Source: an uncultured Collinsella sp.
GTDB lineage: Bacteria > Actinomycetota > Coriobacteriia > Coriobacteriales > Coriobacteriaceae
DNA length: 64,000 nucleotides
Assembly (NCBI GenBank): GCA_937950325.1
Contig: CALFDJ010000061.1
Location: forward strand, 3,372 to 67,371
Reading direction: 5' to 3'
A model generated the notes under the pieces. That model was given only the letters and a program-made list of their open reading frames with translations. It was not told the DNA's origin and made no database searches. Within the stretch, counting starts at the first letter, position 1; each line of letters begins with the position of its first letter. This document shows positions 1 to 8,490 of the stretch, in pieces. Both the position numbers and the translations under genes were made by a program.

Positions 1-92
1 AGTCCTTCTACGGCGCCATTGTGATCGCCGCCATCGCCGTCGTGCTCACCGTCTACATGATGGTCTCCGACAGCAAGAAGAAGTCCGCCTAG
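1..92 (+). CDS. C-terminal end of a membrane protein (partial)
   Basis: Only the last 29 codons are in the window. They read as one hydrophobic segment (about residues 4-22 of the fragment, rich in Ile, Ala and Val), then a short charged tail with three lysines and a TAG stop at 90-92. This looks like the last transmembrane helix and cytoplasmic tail of a transporter or other integral membrane protein. The family cannot be told from so little. It lies upstream of the oxidoreductase gene on the same strand, separated by a palindrome, so co-transcription is possible but not shown. Confidence 0.6.
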   Translation, partial: SFYGAIVIAAIAVVLTVYMMVSDSKKKSA

Positions 93-100
93 TTTTACCG

Positions 101-131
101 ATGCGACAAAGGGACAGCCCCTTTGTCGCAT
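101..131. repeat. Palindrome of the GGGACAG-core family (copy 1)
   Basis: Arms TGCGACAAAGG and CCTTTGTCGCA pair around a GACAGCC loop. The same core occurs at 10863, 13351, 29492, 39186, 41264, 41330, 44511, 46597 and 56674 with other arm sequences. Confidence 0.8.
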
Positions 132-161
132 TCCACCGGCCACCAGTATTAAGGAGTCGAA

Positions 162-1202
162 ATGTCTGAGCTCAACCCCGTCCGCATTGCCGTTATCGGC
201 GCCGGCGCCATGGGCCGCAACCACATCCGCTTTGTCACCGAGGAGCCCGAGGCCGAGCTCGTCGCCATCGCCGACGCCTTTGAGGGCGCCCGCGCCACGG
301 CCGAGGCCGCCGGCGTGCCGTTTTACACCGATCCCGCCCAGATGATGGACGAGGTCAAGCCCGAGGCCGTCATTATCGCCACCCCCAACGACCTGCACCT
401 GGGCGTTGCTCGCGAGGCTGTGAAGCGCAATATTGTGCCGCTGGTCGAAAAGCCGATCTCCAACGATCTTGAGGATGCCCAGGCCTTCGCCGCCGAGGCC
501 GAGACCGCCGGCGTGCCCGTGCTCGTGGGTCAGCACCGTCGCCACAACCCCTTCGTCAACAAGGCCAAGGAGATCATCGAGTCCGGCGAGCTGGGCAAGC
601 TCACCGTATCGAGCTTCCACTACATGATCTATAAGAATGACGAGTACTTCGACGTCGAGTGGCGCCGCAAGAAGGGTGCCGGCCCGATCCTGGTCAACCT
701 GGTGCACGACGTCGACCTGCTCCGTTACCTGCTGGGCGAGCCCGTTGCCGTCCAGGGTATGCAGTCCAGCGCCGCCCGCGGTTTTGAGACCGAGGACTCC
801 GCCGTGGTTAACGTCCGTTTTGCCGATGGCGCGCTTGCGAGCATGACCATCTCCGACGCCACCGCCAGCCCCTGGAACTGGGAGGCCACCGCTCGCGAGG
901 ATCCGCAGTACCGCCCCTTCGACGCCGACGCCTACTTTATCGGCGGCACCAAGGGTGCCCTTTCGCTGCCCCGCCTGCACCAGTTCTCCTACGACGGCGC
1001 CTCCAACTGGCACAAGCCGCTGCAGATGGAGATTCCGGCCGTCGACCCGGCGCTGCCGCACAAGATGCAGCTCAAGCATTTTGTGAAGGTTGTCCGCCGC
1101 GAGGTCGAGCCCGTCGTGACCCCCGCCGACAACGTTAAGACGCTCACGCTTCTTAACGCCATCAAGGAGGCCGCCGAGACCGGCCAGCTCGTCGAGCTGT
1201 AA
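162..1202 (+). CDS. Gfo/Idh/MocA family NAD(P)-dependent oxidoreductase
   Basis: A 346-residue cytoplasmic dehydrogenase of the inositol 2-dehydrogenase type. The N-terminus has a Rossmann nucleotide-binding loop, GAGAMGRNH (about residues 13-21). The family motif EKP sits near residue 96 and a catalytic-type histidine lies in VHDVDLLRYLLG (about 180-192). The length is normal. The start is set by AAGGAG eight bases before the ATG. An intrinsic terminator follows at 1276. The family oxidises hydroxyls of sugars, inositols or related compounds, but the substrate cannot be read from the sequence. The upstream membrane-protein fragment could be its transporter; that is inference. Confidence 0.85.
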   Translation: MSELNPVRIAVIGAGAMGRNHIRFVTEEPEAELVAIADAFEGARATAEAAGVPFYTDPAQMMDEVKPEAVIIATPNDLHLGVAREAVKRNIVPLVEKPISNDLEDAQAFAAEAETAGVPVLVGQHRRHNPFVNKAKEIIESGELGKLTVSSFHYMIYKNDEYFDVEWRRKKGAGPILVNLVHDVDLLRYLLGEPVAVQGMQSSAARGFETEDSAVVNVRFADGALASMTISDATASPWNWEATAREDPQYRPFDADAYFIGGTKGALSLPRLHQFSYDGASNWHKPLQMEIPAVDPALPHKMQLKHFVKVVRREVEPVVTPADNVKTLTLLNAIKEAAETGQLVEL

Positions 1203-1275
1203 CGCCTTAAGAGCGGCCGCGGCAGAAACCCCATGCCGAGTCCCTCGGTCCGCCACCAATAAGCCCCTCTTCTTT

Positions 1276-1310
1276 GCCCCGCGAGCAGCCTCCTGTCCGC
1301 GGGGCTTTTT
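1276..1310 (+). terminator. Intrinsic terminator after the oxidoreductase
   Basis: Stem GCCCCGCG/CGCGGGGC (1276-1283 with 1298-1305) followed directly by TTTTT. Confidence 0.9.
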
Positions 1311-1370
1311 GCTACCTTGCCGACGATTTTTCTGGGGCGGGGGCCTTTTTGCACCTCGACTTGGTTCGTT

Positions 1371-1519
1371 CGCCACGAAATGGGCCTATCTACCACGTTT
1401 AACCGATTACCCTCAACCATGCCTAATTTCGCGAAATTAAAACCGCAGGTAGACGGCTTATGTATTTTCGGAAAACCGGGGGATGGTCGACCCATACAGT
1501 TCAAACGTAGTAGATAGGC
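1371..1519. repeat. Long hairpin element with ATCTACTACGTTT ends (copy 1)
   Basis: The ends form 17-base arms, 1384-1400 with 1503-1519, one mismatch. The inside also pairs in part (CAACCAT with ATGGTCG) and carries AAAACCGCAGGTAGA. The reverse complement of 22375-22521 aligns along its whole length, including the flanking GCCACGAAATG. No coding signal. Together with the terminator this fills the 1203-1613 gap. Confidence 0.75.
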
Positions 1520-1613
1520 TGTTTTCATGGCGCAGGCCCAAAACAGTCTTTTGGGACGGGTGGTATCCTTGGTAGCCCTGTGCTGCAAACGCACCTTAAA
1601 CGCAAGGAGTTTC

Positions 1614-3761
1614 ATGGATCTTATCGCCCAGCTCGCGCGCGAGCTCAACCTTAAGGCCGTCAATGTCGAGGCAGCCGTCAAGCTCATCGACGAGGGCAAC
1701 ACCATCCCCTTTATCTCGCGCTACCGCAAGGAAGCCACGGGCGGCATGGACGACGTCGCCCTGCGCGCCCTCGACGAGCGCCTGTCCTACCTGCGCAATC
1801 TTGAGCAGCGCAAAGAGGACGTCATTCTGCTCATCGACGCCCAGGGCAAGCTCACGCCCGAACTCGAGCAGCAGATTCGCGAGGCCACGCAGCTCCAGCG
1901 TGTCGAGGACCTCTACAAGCCCTACCGTAAAAAGCGCATGACCCGCGCGCAGAAGGCCCGCGAGGCCGGCCTGGAGCCGCTCGCCAACATGATCATCATG
2001 CAGGCCTCGGCCAAGGGCAGCGCACTCGACGCCGCCGCGGCATACGTCAATGAGGAGGCCGGCTTTAACACGCCCGAGAAGGCGCTCGCCGGTGCCGCCG
2101 ACATCGTGGCCGAGACGGTAGCCGAGGACCCGGAGAACGTCGCCGACCTGCGCGCCTTTACGCAAAACACCGCCGACATCGTCGTCGAGGCCACCGACCC
2201 CGCCGAGAAGACTCCCTACGAGCCCTACTACAACTTCGGCGAGCCGCTGCGCCGTATACCCAACCACCGCGTGCTGGCTATCGACCGCGGTGAGCGCGAG
2301 GGCAAGCTCCGCGTGCGCGTGAACGTCGACGGCACTGCTGCCACGGCACGCCTCGGCAGCCGCTGGCCCCGTCGCCAGGGCGTGTTTGCGCCCGTCTTTG
2401 ACGCCGCTATCGCCGACGGCTACAAGCGCCTCATGGCCCCCTCGCTGGAGCGCGAGGCCCGCGCCAAACTCACTGTCCGTGCACAGACCGAGGCCATCAA
2501 CGTCTTTGCCAAGAATCTCGAGGGCCTGCTCTCGGCACGCCCCGTCCGTGGCGCCCGCGTGCTCGCGCTCGACCCGGGCTACCGCACCGGCTGCAAGGTC
2601 GCCGTCATGGACGAGACCGGCAAGCTACTCGACCACGGCGTGGTCTACCCCACCAAGCCGCGCCACGACGTCGCCGGCACCAAGCGCGAGCTCGCTCGCC
2701 TCGTCAAAAAGGACGGTGTCAACACCATCGTCATCGGCAACGGCACCGCCAGTCGCGAGACTGAGGAAGTCGTCTCGGAGTTCATTGCCGAGCAGGCGCC
2801 CGGGCTGCGATACACCATCGTCAACGAGGCCGGCGCGTCGGTGTACTCCGCCTCCGAGCTCGCAAGCCAGGAGTATCCCGACCTGGACGTCACCGTGCGC
2901 GGTGCCATGAGCCTGGGCCGTCGCCTGCAGGACCCGCTGGCAGAGCTCGTCAAGATTCCGCCCCAGTCCATCGGCGTGGGCCAATACCAGCACGACCTTG
3001 ACCAGGCCGAGCTCTCGCGCACCCTGGGCCACGTGGTGGAGGACGTCGTCAACCGCGTGGGCGTCGACGTGAACACCGCGAGTGCGAGCCTGCTGGGATA
3101 CGTTTCGGGCATTACGCCGAGCGTAGCCAAGAACATCGTGGCCTACCGCGAGGAAAACGGCGCCTTTACCGATCGCCGCCAGCTTAAGAAGGTCCCCAAA
3201 CTGGGGCCCAAGGCATACCTCAACGCCGCGGGCTTCCTGCGCATCAGCGGCGGTAAGAACCCGCTCGACGCGACGAGCGTCCACCCCGAAAGCTACGAGG
3301 TGGCCACGGCCGTCCTGGAGCGCGCCGGCGTTAAAGCCAGCGAGCTCAGCCGTGGCGGCGTGCCCGACATCGAGCGCCGCCTGGGCAGCATCTCGGCGCT
3401 GGCAAGCGACCTGGGCTGCGGTACCCTCACGCTCATCGACATCGTCAACGAGCTCAAAAAGCCCGGCCGCGACCCGCGCGACGACGCGCCCGAGGTGGTC
3501 TTTAGCCGCTCGGCGCTTTCCATCGACGACCTGGAGCCCGGCATGGAACTCAAGGGCACGGTGCGCAACGTTGTGGACTTTGGCGCCTTCGTCGACGTGG
3601 GCGTGCACCAGGACGGCCTCGTACACATCTCCAAGCTGGCCAACCGCTTTGTCAAGCACCCGAGCGACGTGGTGCGCGTCGGTGACACGGTCAAGGTGTG
3701 GGTCGAAAAGGTCGATCGCGACCGCAAGAAGATCTCGCTCACCATGGTACAGGGCAAGTAA
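1614..3761 (+). CDS. tex: Tex-type RNA-binding transcriptional accessory protein
   Basis: A 715-residue Tex protein, close to the usual length. Tex binds nucleic acid and is linked to transcription fidelity and stress survival. Domains in order: helical N-terminal region with the family block FISRYRKEATGGMDD (about 35-49), a YqgF/RNase H-like domain starting at LALDPGYRTGCK (about 315), helix-hairpin-helix motifs (VNTASASLLGYVSGI, about 487 onward) and a C-terminal S1 domain (about 640-712). An upstream in-frame ATG at 1527 exists, but ATG 1614 has AAGGAG seven bases before it and begins at the conserved Tex N-terminus. The product acts in the cytoplasm. No operon partner is evident. Confidence 0.95.
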   Translation: MDLIAQLARELNLKAVNVEAAVKLIDEGNTIPFISRYRKEATGGMDDVALRALDERLSYLRNLEQRKEDVILLIDAQGKLTPELEQQIREATQLQRVEDLYKPYRKKRMTRAQKAREAGLEPLANMIIMQASAKGSALDAAAAYVNEEAGFNTPEKALAGAADIVAETVAEDPENVADLRAFTQNTADIVVEATDPAEKTPYEPYYNFGEPLRRIPNHRVLAIDRGEREGKLRVRVNVDGTAATARLGSRWPRRQGVFAPVFDAAIADGYKRLMAPSLEREARAKLTVRAQTEAINVFAKNLEGLLSARPVRGARVLALDPGYRTGCKVAVMDETGKLLDHGVVYPTKPRHDVAGTKRELARLVKKDGVNTIVIGNGTASRETEEVVSEFIAEQAPGLRYTIVNEAGASVYSASELASQEYPDLDVTVRGAMSLGRRLQDPLAELVKIPPQSIGVGQYQHDLDQAELSRTLGHVVEDVVNRVGVDVNTASASLLGYVSGITPSVAKNIVAYREENGAFTDRRQLKKVPKLGPKAYLNAAGFLRISGGKNPLDATSVHPESYEVATAVLERAGVKASELSRGGVPDIERRLGSISALASDLGCGTLTLIDIVNELKKPGRDPRDDAPEVVFSRSALSIDDLEPGMELKGTVRNVVDFGAFVDVGVHQDGLVHISKLANRFVKHPSDVVRVGDTVKVWVEKVDRDRKKISLTMVQGK

Positions 3762-3798
3762 CAGCAAAGGACGAACCACCGCTGTCCATCGTCGAACT

Positions 3799-3832
3799 TG
3801 CAAGTTTTTCTCACCCAATGGGAAAACTTGCA
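3799..3832. repeat. Short palindrome downstream of tex
   Basis: Arms TGCAAGTTTT/AAAACTTGCA flank CTCACCCAATGGG. It resembles the GGGACAG family in layout but not in core sequence. It may help end tex transcription, though no T-run follows. Confidence 0.45.
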
Positions 3833-3926
3833 GATACCGCAACAAAAATGGTGCCGCCCCATCAAAGAGGCAGCACCAGCTAAGTCTTATTCAGCTCAGA
3901 ACCTACTGGCAAGCTCGTACCGGCAG

Positions 3927-3996
3927 CCCCGGCCTTTCCTTTGCCTAGCGCGACCCTCGCGGAGCGCGTGAGCGATAGGGAAAGGAAAGGCCGGGG
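3927..3996. repeat. Long GC-rich inverted repeat between convergent tex and transaldolase genes
   Basis: Perfect 16-base arms CCCCGGCCTTTCCTTT and AAAGGAAAGGCCGGGG hold a 38-base centre that also pairs partly. A second small hairpin follows (GCGAACA at 3996 with TGTTCGC at 4020). It lies between converging genes and could block transcription from both sides, but there is no T-run. Confidence 0.6.
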
Positions 3997-4027
3997 CGAA
4001 CAGCCCACGGTACAGTCGGTGTTCGCG

Positions 4028-4732
4028 CTACGGCAGAATATGGAAGCCCAAAGCGGCGATATCCTTGGCAAAGCCGCGCACGGTGTCGAGCGAGACCTCG
4101 TACGGGTCACGGCCGATGTTCTTGCGCTTGGCCAGGATGCCGTTGGGCACCGTGATGATCTGGCAACCGCAGGCCTCGGCCTGGTAAATATTGATGAGCT
4201 CGCGCGTGGACGCCCACAGGACCTCACAGTTGGGCTTGGCGGCGGCCTTCTTGACCGACTCCGTCACAAACGGAATGGGGTCGACGCCGGTATCGGCGAT
4301 ACGGCCGGCAAAGAGCGAGATGATGGACGGCGTCTCGGCGTCAACGGCCTCGACCATCTCGTCGACCTGCTCGGGCGTAAAGATAGTGGTGACGTTGACC
4401 TTGATGCCATCGGCCGAAAGCTTGCGGACCAGCTCGGCGGTGGACTCGCCCTTGGTGGTCACGCACGGAATCTTGACGTAGACGTTCTCGGCCCAGGTAG
4501 CGATCTCGCGCGCCTCGACCTCCATGGTCTCGACGTCGTCGGCAAAGACCTCAAACGAGACGGACACATCGGTGATGTGGGCCAGGACCTCCTTGGCAAA
4601 CGCGCGGTAATCCGTCACGCCGCCCTTCTTCATAAGGGACGGGTTGGTCGTGAAACCCTGAACGTTGCCGTTCTCGTACATGTCGAGCATGCCCTCGAGG
4701 TTTGCACCGTCAGCGAACACCTTGATTGCCAT
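4028..4732 (-). CDS. Transaldolase / fructose-6-phosphate aldolase family protein
   Basis: A 234-residue single-barrel class I aldolase of the transaldolase family. The family moves a dihydroxyacetone unit between sugar phosphates in the pentose phosphate pathway, or cleaves fructose 6-phosphate. The substrate block TTNPSL is at 28-33 and the Schiff-base lysine is probably Lys87 in VYVKIP. The short length fits the FSA/TalC subgroup more than the 320-residue TalB group. Start chosen at MAIKVFADGA, with AAAGGA upstream; an in-frame ATG 24 bases earlier has no such site. The promoter region carries half of the CTTTA...TAAAG palindrome seen at ilvE and the amino-acid importer. Confidence 0.88.
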   Translation of the reverse strand: MAIKVFADGANLEGMLDMYENGNVQGFTTNPSLMKKGGVTDYRAFAKEVLAHITDVSVSFEVFADDVETMEVEAREIATWAENVYVKIPCVTTKGESTAELVRKLSADGIKVNVTTIFTPEQVDEMVEAVDAETPSIISLFAGRIADTGVDPIPFVTESVKKAAAKPNCEVLWASTRELINIYQAEACGCQIITVPNGILAKRKNIGRDPYEVSLDTVRGFAKDIAALGFHILP

Positions 4733-4776
4733 CTGCCTGATTCCTTTCGCTTGCACATGGGCGTTAAACTGCTAAA

Positions 4777-4797
4777 CACTTTACCTACGTTTATCAA
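4777..4797 (-). promoter_or_regulatory. Putative promoter/operator of the transaldolase gene
   Basis: On the minus strand TTGATAAACGTAGGTA (4797-4782) could hold a -35 TTGATA with a weak -10 TAGCAG 17 bases on. It overlaps TAGGTAAAGTG, identical to half of the palindrome at 52587-52604. TTGATAAACGTTGGTA recurs at 34262. Confidence 0.4.
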
Positions 4798-4925
4798 GGC
4801 GTGAACTGCGGTTTTTTATCTTCTCGGCGAACGGTATAAACACCTCAGTGTTTGGATTGATAAATCGATTGAGCATGCAAAAGCAAAGAGTCGCAGTTTG
4901 AGCAAACGTCAGAACGCGAGAGTCA

Positions 4926-5753
4926 TTAGATGAGGCCGAAATGCTGCATCGCTGTGACGGTGCCGTCGTGTGCGACATCGTCGGTCACGTAGTCGGCGAC
5001 CGCCTTGACCTCAGGCATGGCGTTGCCCATGGCGACAGCCGTCTCGACGGCAGCGAGCATGCCAAGGTCGTTGCCCGAATCACCGAAGCCAAAGGTGCGC
5101 GCATTTCCCTCGCGGCCCAGATACGCCAGTGCTCGCGCCACGCCCACGCCCTTGTCAATGCCCTTGGGGCTCAGCTCGCGATTCTGACCACCGGTGTTGC
5201 ACAGCTCAAACTCGCGATCGATAAAGCCATCATCGTTGGCTACGCGAGCCAGGTCGCTCGCGACGATGCCTACCTTGCCCACGCGCAGACTGCCGTCGAC
5301 GCGCATCTCCTCGGTGCTGTGCGCCACAGAAGTGCCAATCAGAGACGACTGCTCAACACCCGCGGGTTCCAGGGCAAAAGTAGCCACGTTGGTCTCGAAA
5401 AAGGCCTCAATCCCTGCCGCGGCCATACGGCGAGCGAGCTCCGCAACAATGTCTTCGTCAAAGCAGTCCTCGTGCACCACGCGGCCCTCGACCTCGAGCG
5501 TGGCGCCTGCCATGGCAACGATGCCCGCGGGGTCGAGCGCACGCAAGCTGTCCGCGATGAGCCACAGGGGGCGGCCCGTGCAGATAAATGCCTTGTGCCC
5601 TGCATCGCGCAGTGCACGGAACGCCTCAACCACCGTCTGCGAGGGACGAACCGCCGAAAAGTCCTTATCGGTCATATCGTCGGGATCGAACGACGTCAGC
5701 GTGCCGTCCACGTCAAAAAAGAGCACGGCGGAATCGGGGCACGCATCAATCAT
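4926..5753 (-). CDS. HAD-superfamily Cof-type phosphatase
   Basis: A 275-residue HAD hydrolase of the Cof/YbjI-like group, which removes phosphate from small sugar phosphates or cofactors. Motif I is FFDVDGTLTSF (about 12-22), with Asp14 as likely nucleophile and Asp16 as acid/base. The motif II region is ICTGRP, and the metal-binding motif IV is GFGDSGNDLGML (about 222-233). The cap inserted between motifs II and III is typical of class IIB. AAAGGA precedes the ATG. It is divergent from rlmKL at 5829, so the short gap holds both promoters. Substrate unknown. Confidence 0.85.
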   Translation of the reverse strand: MIDACPDSAVLFFDVDGTLTSFDPDDMTDKDFSAVRPSQTVVEAFRALRDAGHKAFICTGRPLWLIADSLRALDPAGIVAMAGATLEVEGRVVHEDCFDEDIVAELARRMAAAGIEAFFETNVATFALEPAGVEQSSLIGTSVAHSTEEMRVDGSLRVGKVGIVASDLARVANDDGFIDREFELCNTGGQNRELSPKGIDKGVGVARALAYLGREGNARTFGFGDSGNDLGMLAAVETAVAMGNAMPEVKAVADYVTDDVAHDGTVTAMQHFGLI

Positions 5754-5828
5754 ATGGGTTCCTTTCGGGGGCGAGAGTAAACGAAGTATCCATCATATAA
5801 TGGAGCGACGCAACCAGAGAGGTCACCC

Positions 5829-8396
5829 ATGGAATTTTACGCAAGCTGCCCCGAGGGCTTTGAGTCCGCACTCGCCGATGAGCTTAAACGCCTCGGGCTT
5901 TCGCATGTTCGCCGGCTGAAGGGCCGCGCTACATTTGAGGGCGAGCTCGAAGAAGGCTACCGCGCCTGTCTGTGGTCGCGCCTAGCGAGCCGCGTGTTTG
6001 CGGTGCTCGGGCGCTTTGAGACGCAGGATGCCGACGAGCTGTACGATAGCGTTTACGACATCACCTGGGAGACCATCATCCGTCCCGGCGCCACCATCGC
6101 CATCACCGCCCGCGGCGTGACCGAGCAGCTGCGCAACACGCGCTTCTCGGCCCTGCGCGCCAAGGACGCGCTGTGCGACCGTCTGGCCGAGACCACGGGC
6201 CGTCGTGCCGACGTCGATGCCGCCGATCCCGACGTTCACCTGCTGCTTTCGCTGCGTCAGCGCCGCGCAAGCATTAGCCTAGACCTTTCGGGCGACCCGC
6301 TGTTCAAACGCCTGCCGCCCGCAGCGACCCGCGCCGGCGAGGGCGCGCACGTGCTGCGCCCCGACTACGCCGCCCTGGTGCTGGCGCAGGCCGGCTGGAC
6401 CGCACTGTGCGAGCGCGAGCTGACGGCCGATGATTACGAGAACGAAGCCCTTCCCACGCTAATCGATGCCTCGTGCGCCGGCGGCGGCCTGTTGCTGGAA
6501 GCCGTAAACATTCTGACCGACCGCGCCCCGGGCGCCGCACGCGAGCGCTGGGGCTTTGAGGGCTGGCAGCTGCACGACGCCGCTCTGTGGGAGCAGCTGC
6601 TTGCCGAGGCACGCGAGCGCGAGGCGGCAGCACGCGAGCGCCAGGTACGCATCGTGGCCGTGGATGTTGACCCCGCCGCCCGCAAGACCGCCGAGCGCAT
6701 GGTCAAATGTGCCGGCTACAAGCGCTTTGTTGATTTTTGCGCCGCCAAGTCCGCCACCGTGCTGGACCATGCGGGCGCCGTCGCCGGTGCCGCCGTGGTC
6801 GCAGATACGACCGAGACACCGCTTTCGCTCATGCATGACACCATGACGCTCGTCAGTGAGCTGCGCCGCGCGCCCGAGCTTGCCGCGGCGCCGGTCGCCG
6901 CGCTCACCCGCGACGGATTGCTGGCCCGCGCGCTCCACGCCGAGCCCGAGCGCTCGATCGCCGTCATGCCCAACAACGAGGAGGCGACCGTCGAAGTCTG
7001 GCCCTCGCTCGACCAGGCCGCCGCGGCGTTTGAGGCTGCGACCAGCGCGGATACCGAGGCCGAGGTTGCGGATGCCAACGAAGCCAACGACGAAGCCGCC
7101 GCTTCCTCCATGCCCGAACCTGCCGCCACGCTCGACTTGGGCGACGGCAAGCCGCTGCCCGTGCTCATCCCGGAGTCCGAGCAGTTCGCCAACCGCCTGC
7201 GCAAGAATGCCCGTCTGCGCCGCAAGTGGGCCAAGCGCGAGGGCGTGAGCTGCTATCGCGTCTACGATGCCGACCTGCCCGACTACTCCGCTGCCATCGA
7301 CCTGTACGAGGGTTGCCCGCAGACGCCGGGCCGCTGGCTCGTCATCGCCGAATACGCCGCGCCCAAGACCATCGACCCCGCGCTGGCCCAGGCCCGCATG
7401 CTCGACATCTTGGCCATCGCGCCGCGCATCCTTGATGTTCCGGCCGAGCATGTGCACGCCAAGGCCCGCATGCGTTCGCGTGGCGGCTCGCAGTACGGCA
7501 AGCAGGGCGCCGGCAAGGGCGGATCGGGCGAGCGCGCCAACATCGCGCGCCGGCGTCTGCCGCTCATCGAAGAAGGCGGGCTCACCTTTGCCGTCAACTT
7601 TGACGACTACCTGGATGTGGGCATCTTCCTGGATCACCGCGTCACCCGCAACCTGGTGCGCGAACACGCCAAACAGGCACGCCGCTTCCTCAATCTGTTC
7701 GCCTATACCGGCACCGCCACCTGCTATGCGGCCGACGGCGGCGTCGAGGAAACCGTGACAGTCGACCTTTCCAACACCTACCTGGACTGGGCCGAGCGCA
7801 ATATGCGCCAGAACGGCTTTGTTGGTCCGCAGCATCATTTTGTGCGCGACGACGTGCTCGCCTGGATTCGCGACCAGCGCCAGACGCGCAACCGCTGGGA
7901 CTTGATCTTTGTCGACCCGCCCACGTTCTCGAACTCGTCCAAGATGGGCCGCCGCACCTGGGATGTCCAGCGCGACCATGTTGAGCTTTTGGCCGGCGTA
8001 TCTCGCCTGCTTGCACAGGGCGGACATGCCATCTTTAGCTGCAACCTGCGCGGCTTCCGCCCCGAAACGCGCAAGCTCGCGCGCGCGGGCGTCGTGCTGG
8101 AGGACATTACGGCACAGACCATCCCCGAGGACTTCGCGCGCAACCAGAAGGTGCACCACTGCTATATCGTGCGCCGACTGCCCATCGAGGACGCCATGGC
8201 CGAGGTCGGCTTTAGCGCCGAGGAGATTGCCGAGCGAACCGAGGAGCTGCGCAACCCCGAGGCGCGCAAGCCTCGTGCAGCAGCGCCCGCGCCCACGCAG
8301 GCCGGCAACGGCAAATCAAACTTTGCCGGCAAACCCTCCCCTGCCGGCAAGTCCAAAAAGAAGAAGTTCTACGCCAGCAAGCCCAAGGGCAAATAA
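5829..8396 (+). CDS. rlmL: RlmKL-like bifunctional 23S rRNA methyltransferase with altered N-terminal active site
   Basis: An 855-residue protein with the full RlmKL layout: THUMP region (about 45-155), RlmL-type methyltransferase (about 165-390), an Ala/Glu-rich linker (about 395-445) and RlmK-type methyltransferase (about 455-790), then a basic Lys/Pro tail. The RlmK half is intact: NRLRKN at 455, SAM loop NLFAYTGTATCYA near 622 and DPPTFSNS at 696-703. The RlmL half keeps ERWGF and a changed SAM loop, DASCAGGG at 213-220, in place of the usual DPMCGSGT. No NPPY motif is visible; the expected place reads VVADTTETPLS (about 322-332). RlmK activity (m7G2069) is therefore likely, while RlmL activity (m2G2445) is doubtful. 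Confidence 0.88.
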   Translation: MEFYASCPEGFESALADELKRLGLSHVRRLKGRATFEGELEEGYRACLWSRLASRVFAVLGRFETQDADELYDSVYDITWETIIRPGATIAITARGVTEQLRNTRFSALRAKDALCDRLAETTGRRADVDAADPDVHLLLSLRQRRASISLDLSGDPLFKRLPPAATRAGEGAHVLRPDYAALVLAQAGWTALCERELTADDYENEALPTLIDASCAGGGLLLEAVNILTDRAPGAARERWGFEGWQLHDAALWEQLLAEAREREAAARERQVRIVAVDVDPAARKTAERMVKCAGYKRFVDFCAAKSATVLDHAGAVAGAAVVADTTETPLSLMHDTMTLVSELRRAPELAAAPVAALTRDGLLARALHAEPERSIAVMPNNEEATVEVWPSLDQAAAAFEAATSADTEAEVADANEANDEAAASSMPEPAATLDLGDGKPLPVLIPESEQFANRLRKNARLRRKWAKREGVSCYRVYDADLPDYSAAIDLYEGCPQTPGRWLVIAEYAAPKTIDPALAQARMLDILAIAPRILDVPAEHVHAKARMRSRGGSQYGKQGAGKGGSGERANIARRRLPLIEEGGLTFAVNFDDYLDVGIFLDHRVTRNLVREHAKQARRFLNLFAYTGTATCYAADGGVEETVTVDLSNTYLDWAERNMRQNGFVGPQHHFVRDDVLAWIRDQRQTRNRWDLIFVDPPTFSNSSKMGRRTWDVQRDHVELLAGVSRLLAQGGHAIFSCNLRGFRPETRKLARAGVVLEDITAQTIPEDFARNQKVHHCYIVRRLPIEDAMAEVGFSAEEIAERTEELRNPEARKPRAAAPAPTQAGNGKSNFAGKPSPAGKSKKKKFYASKPKGK

Positions 8397-8399
8397 CAA

Positions 8400-8466
8400 A
8401 GTTGCGGTGGAATACGGACTGTTTTACCTGGAATTAGGCAAATATAGACCGTATTTCACCGCAACT
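8400..8466. repeat. Hairpin element with GTTGCGGTGGAATACGG stem (copy 1)
   Basis: 18-base arms 8400-8417 and 8449-8466 pair with one G-T mismatch around a 31-base loop. The same stem recurs at 22571-22645, and half of it at 46571. It begins just after the rlmKL stop and may end its transcript. Confidence 0.75.
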
Positions 8467-8490
8467 CATAGTGGGATGGCGGACGCCGTC

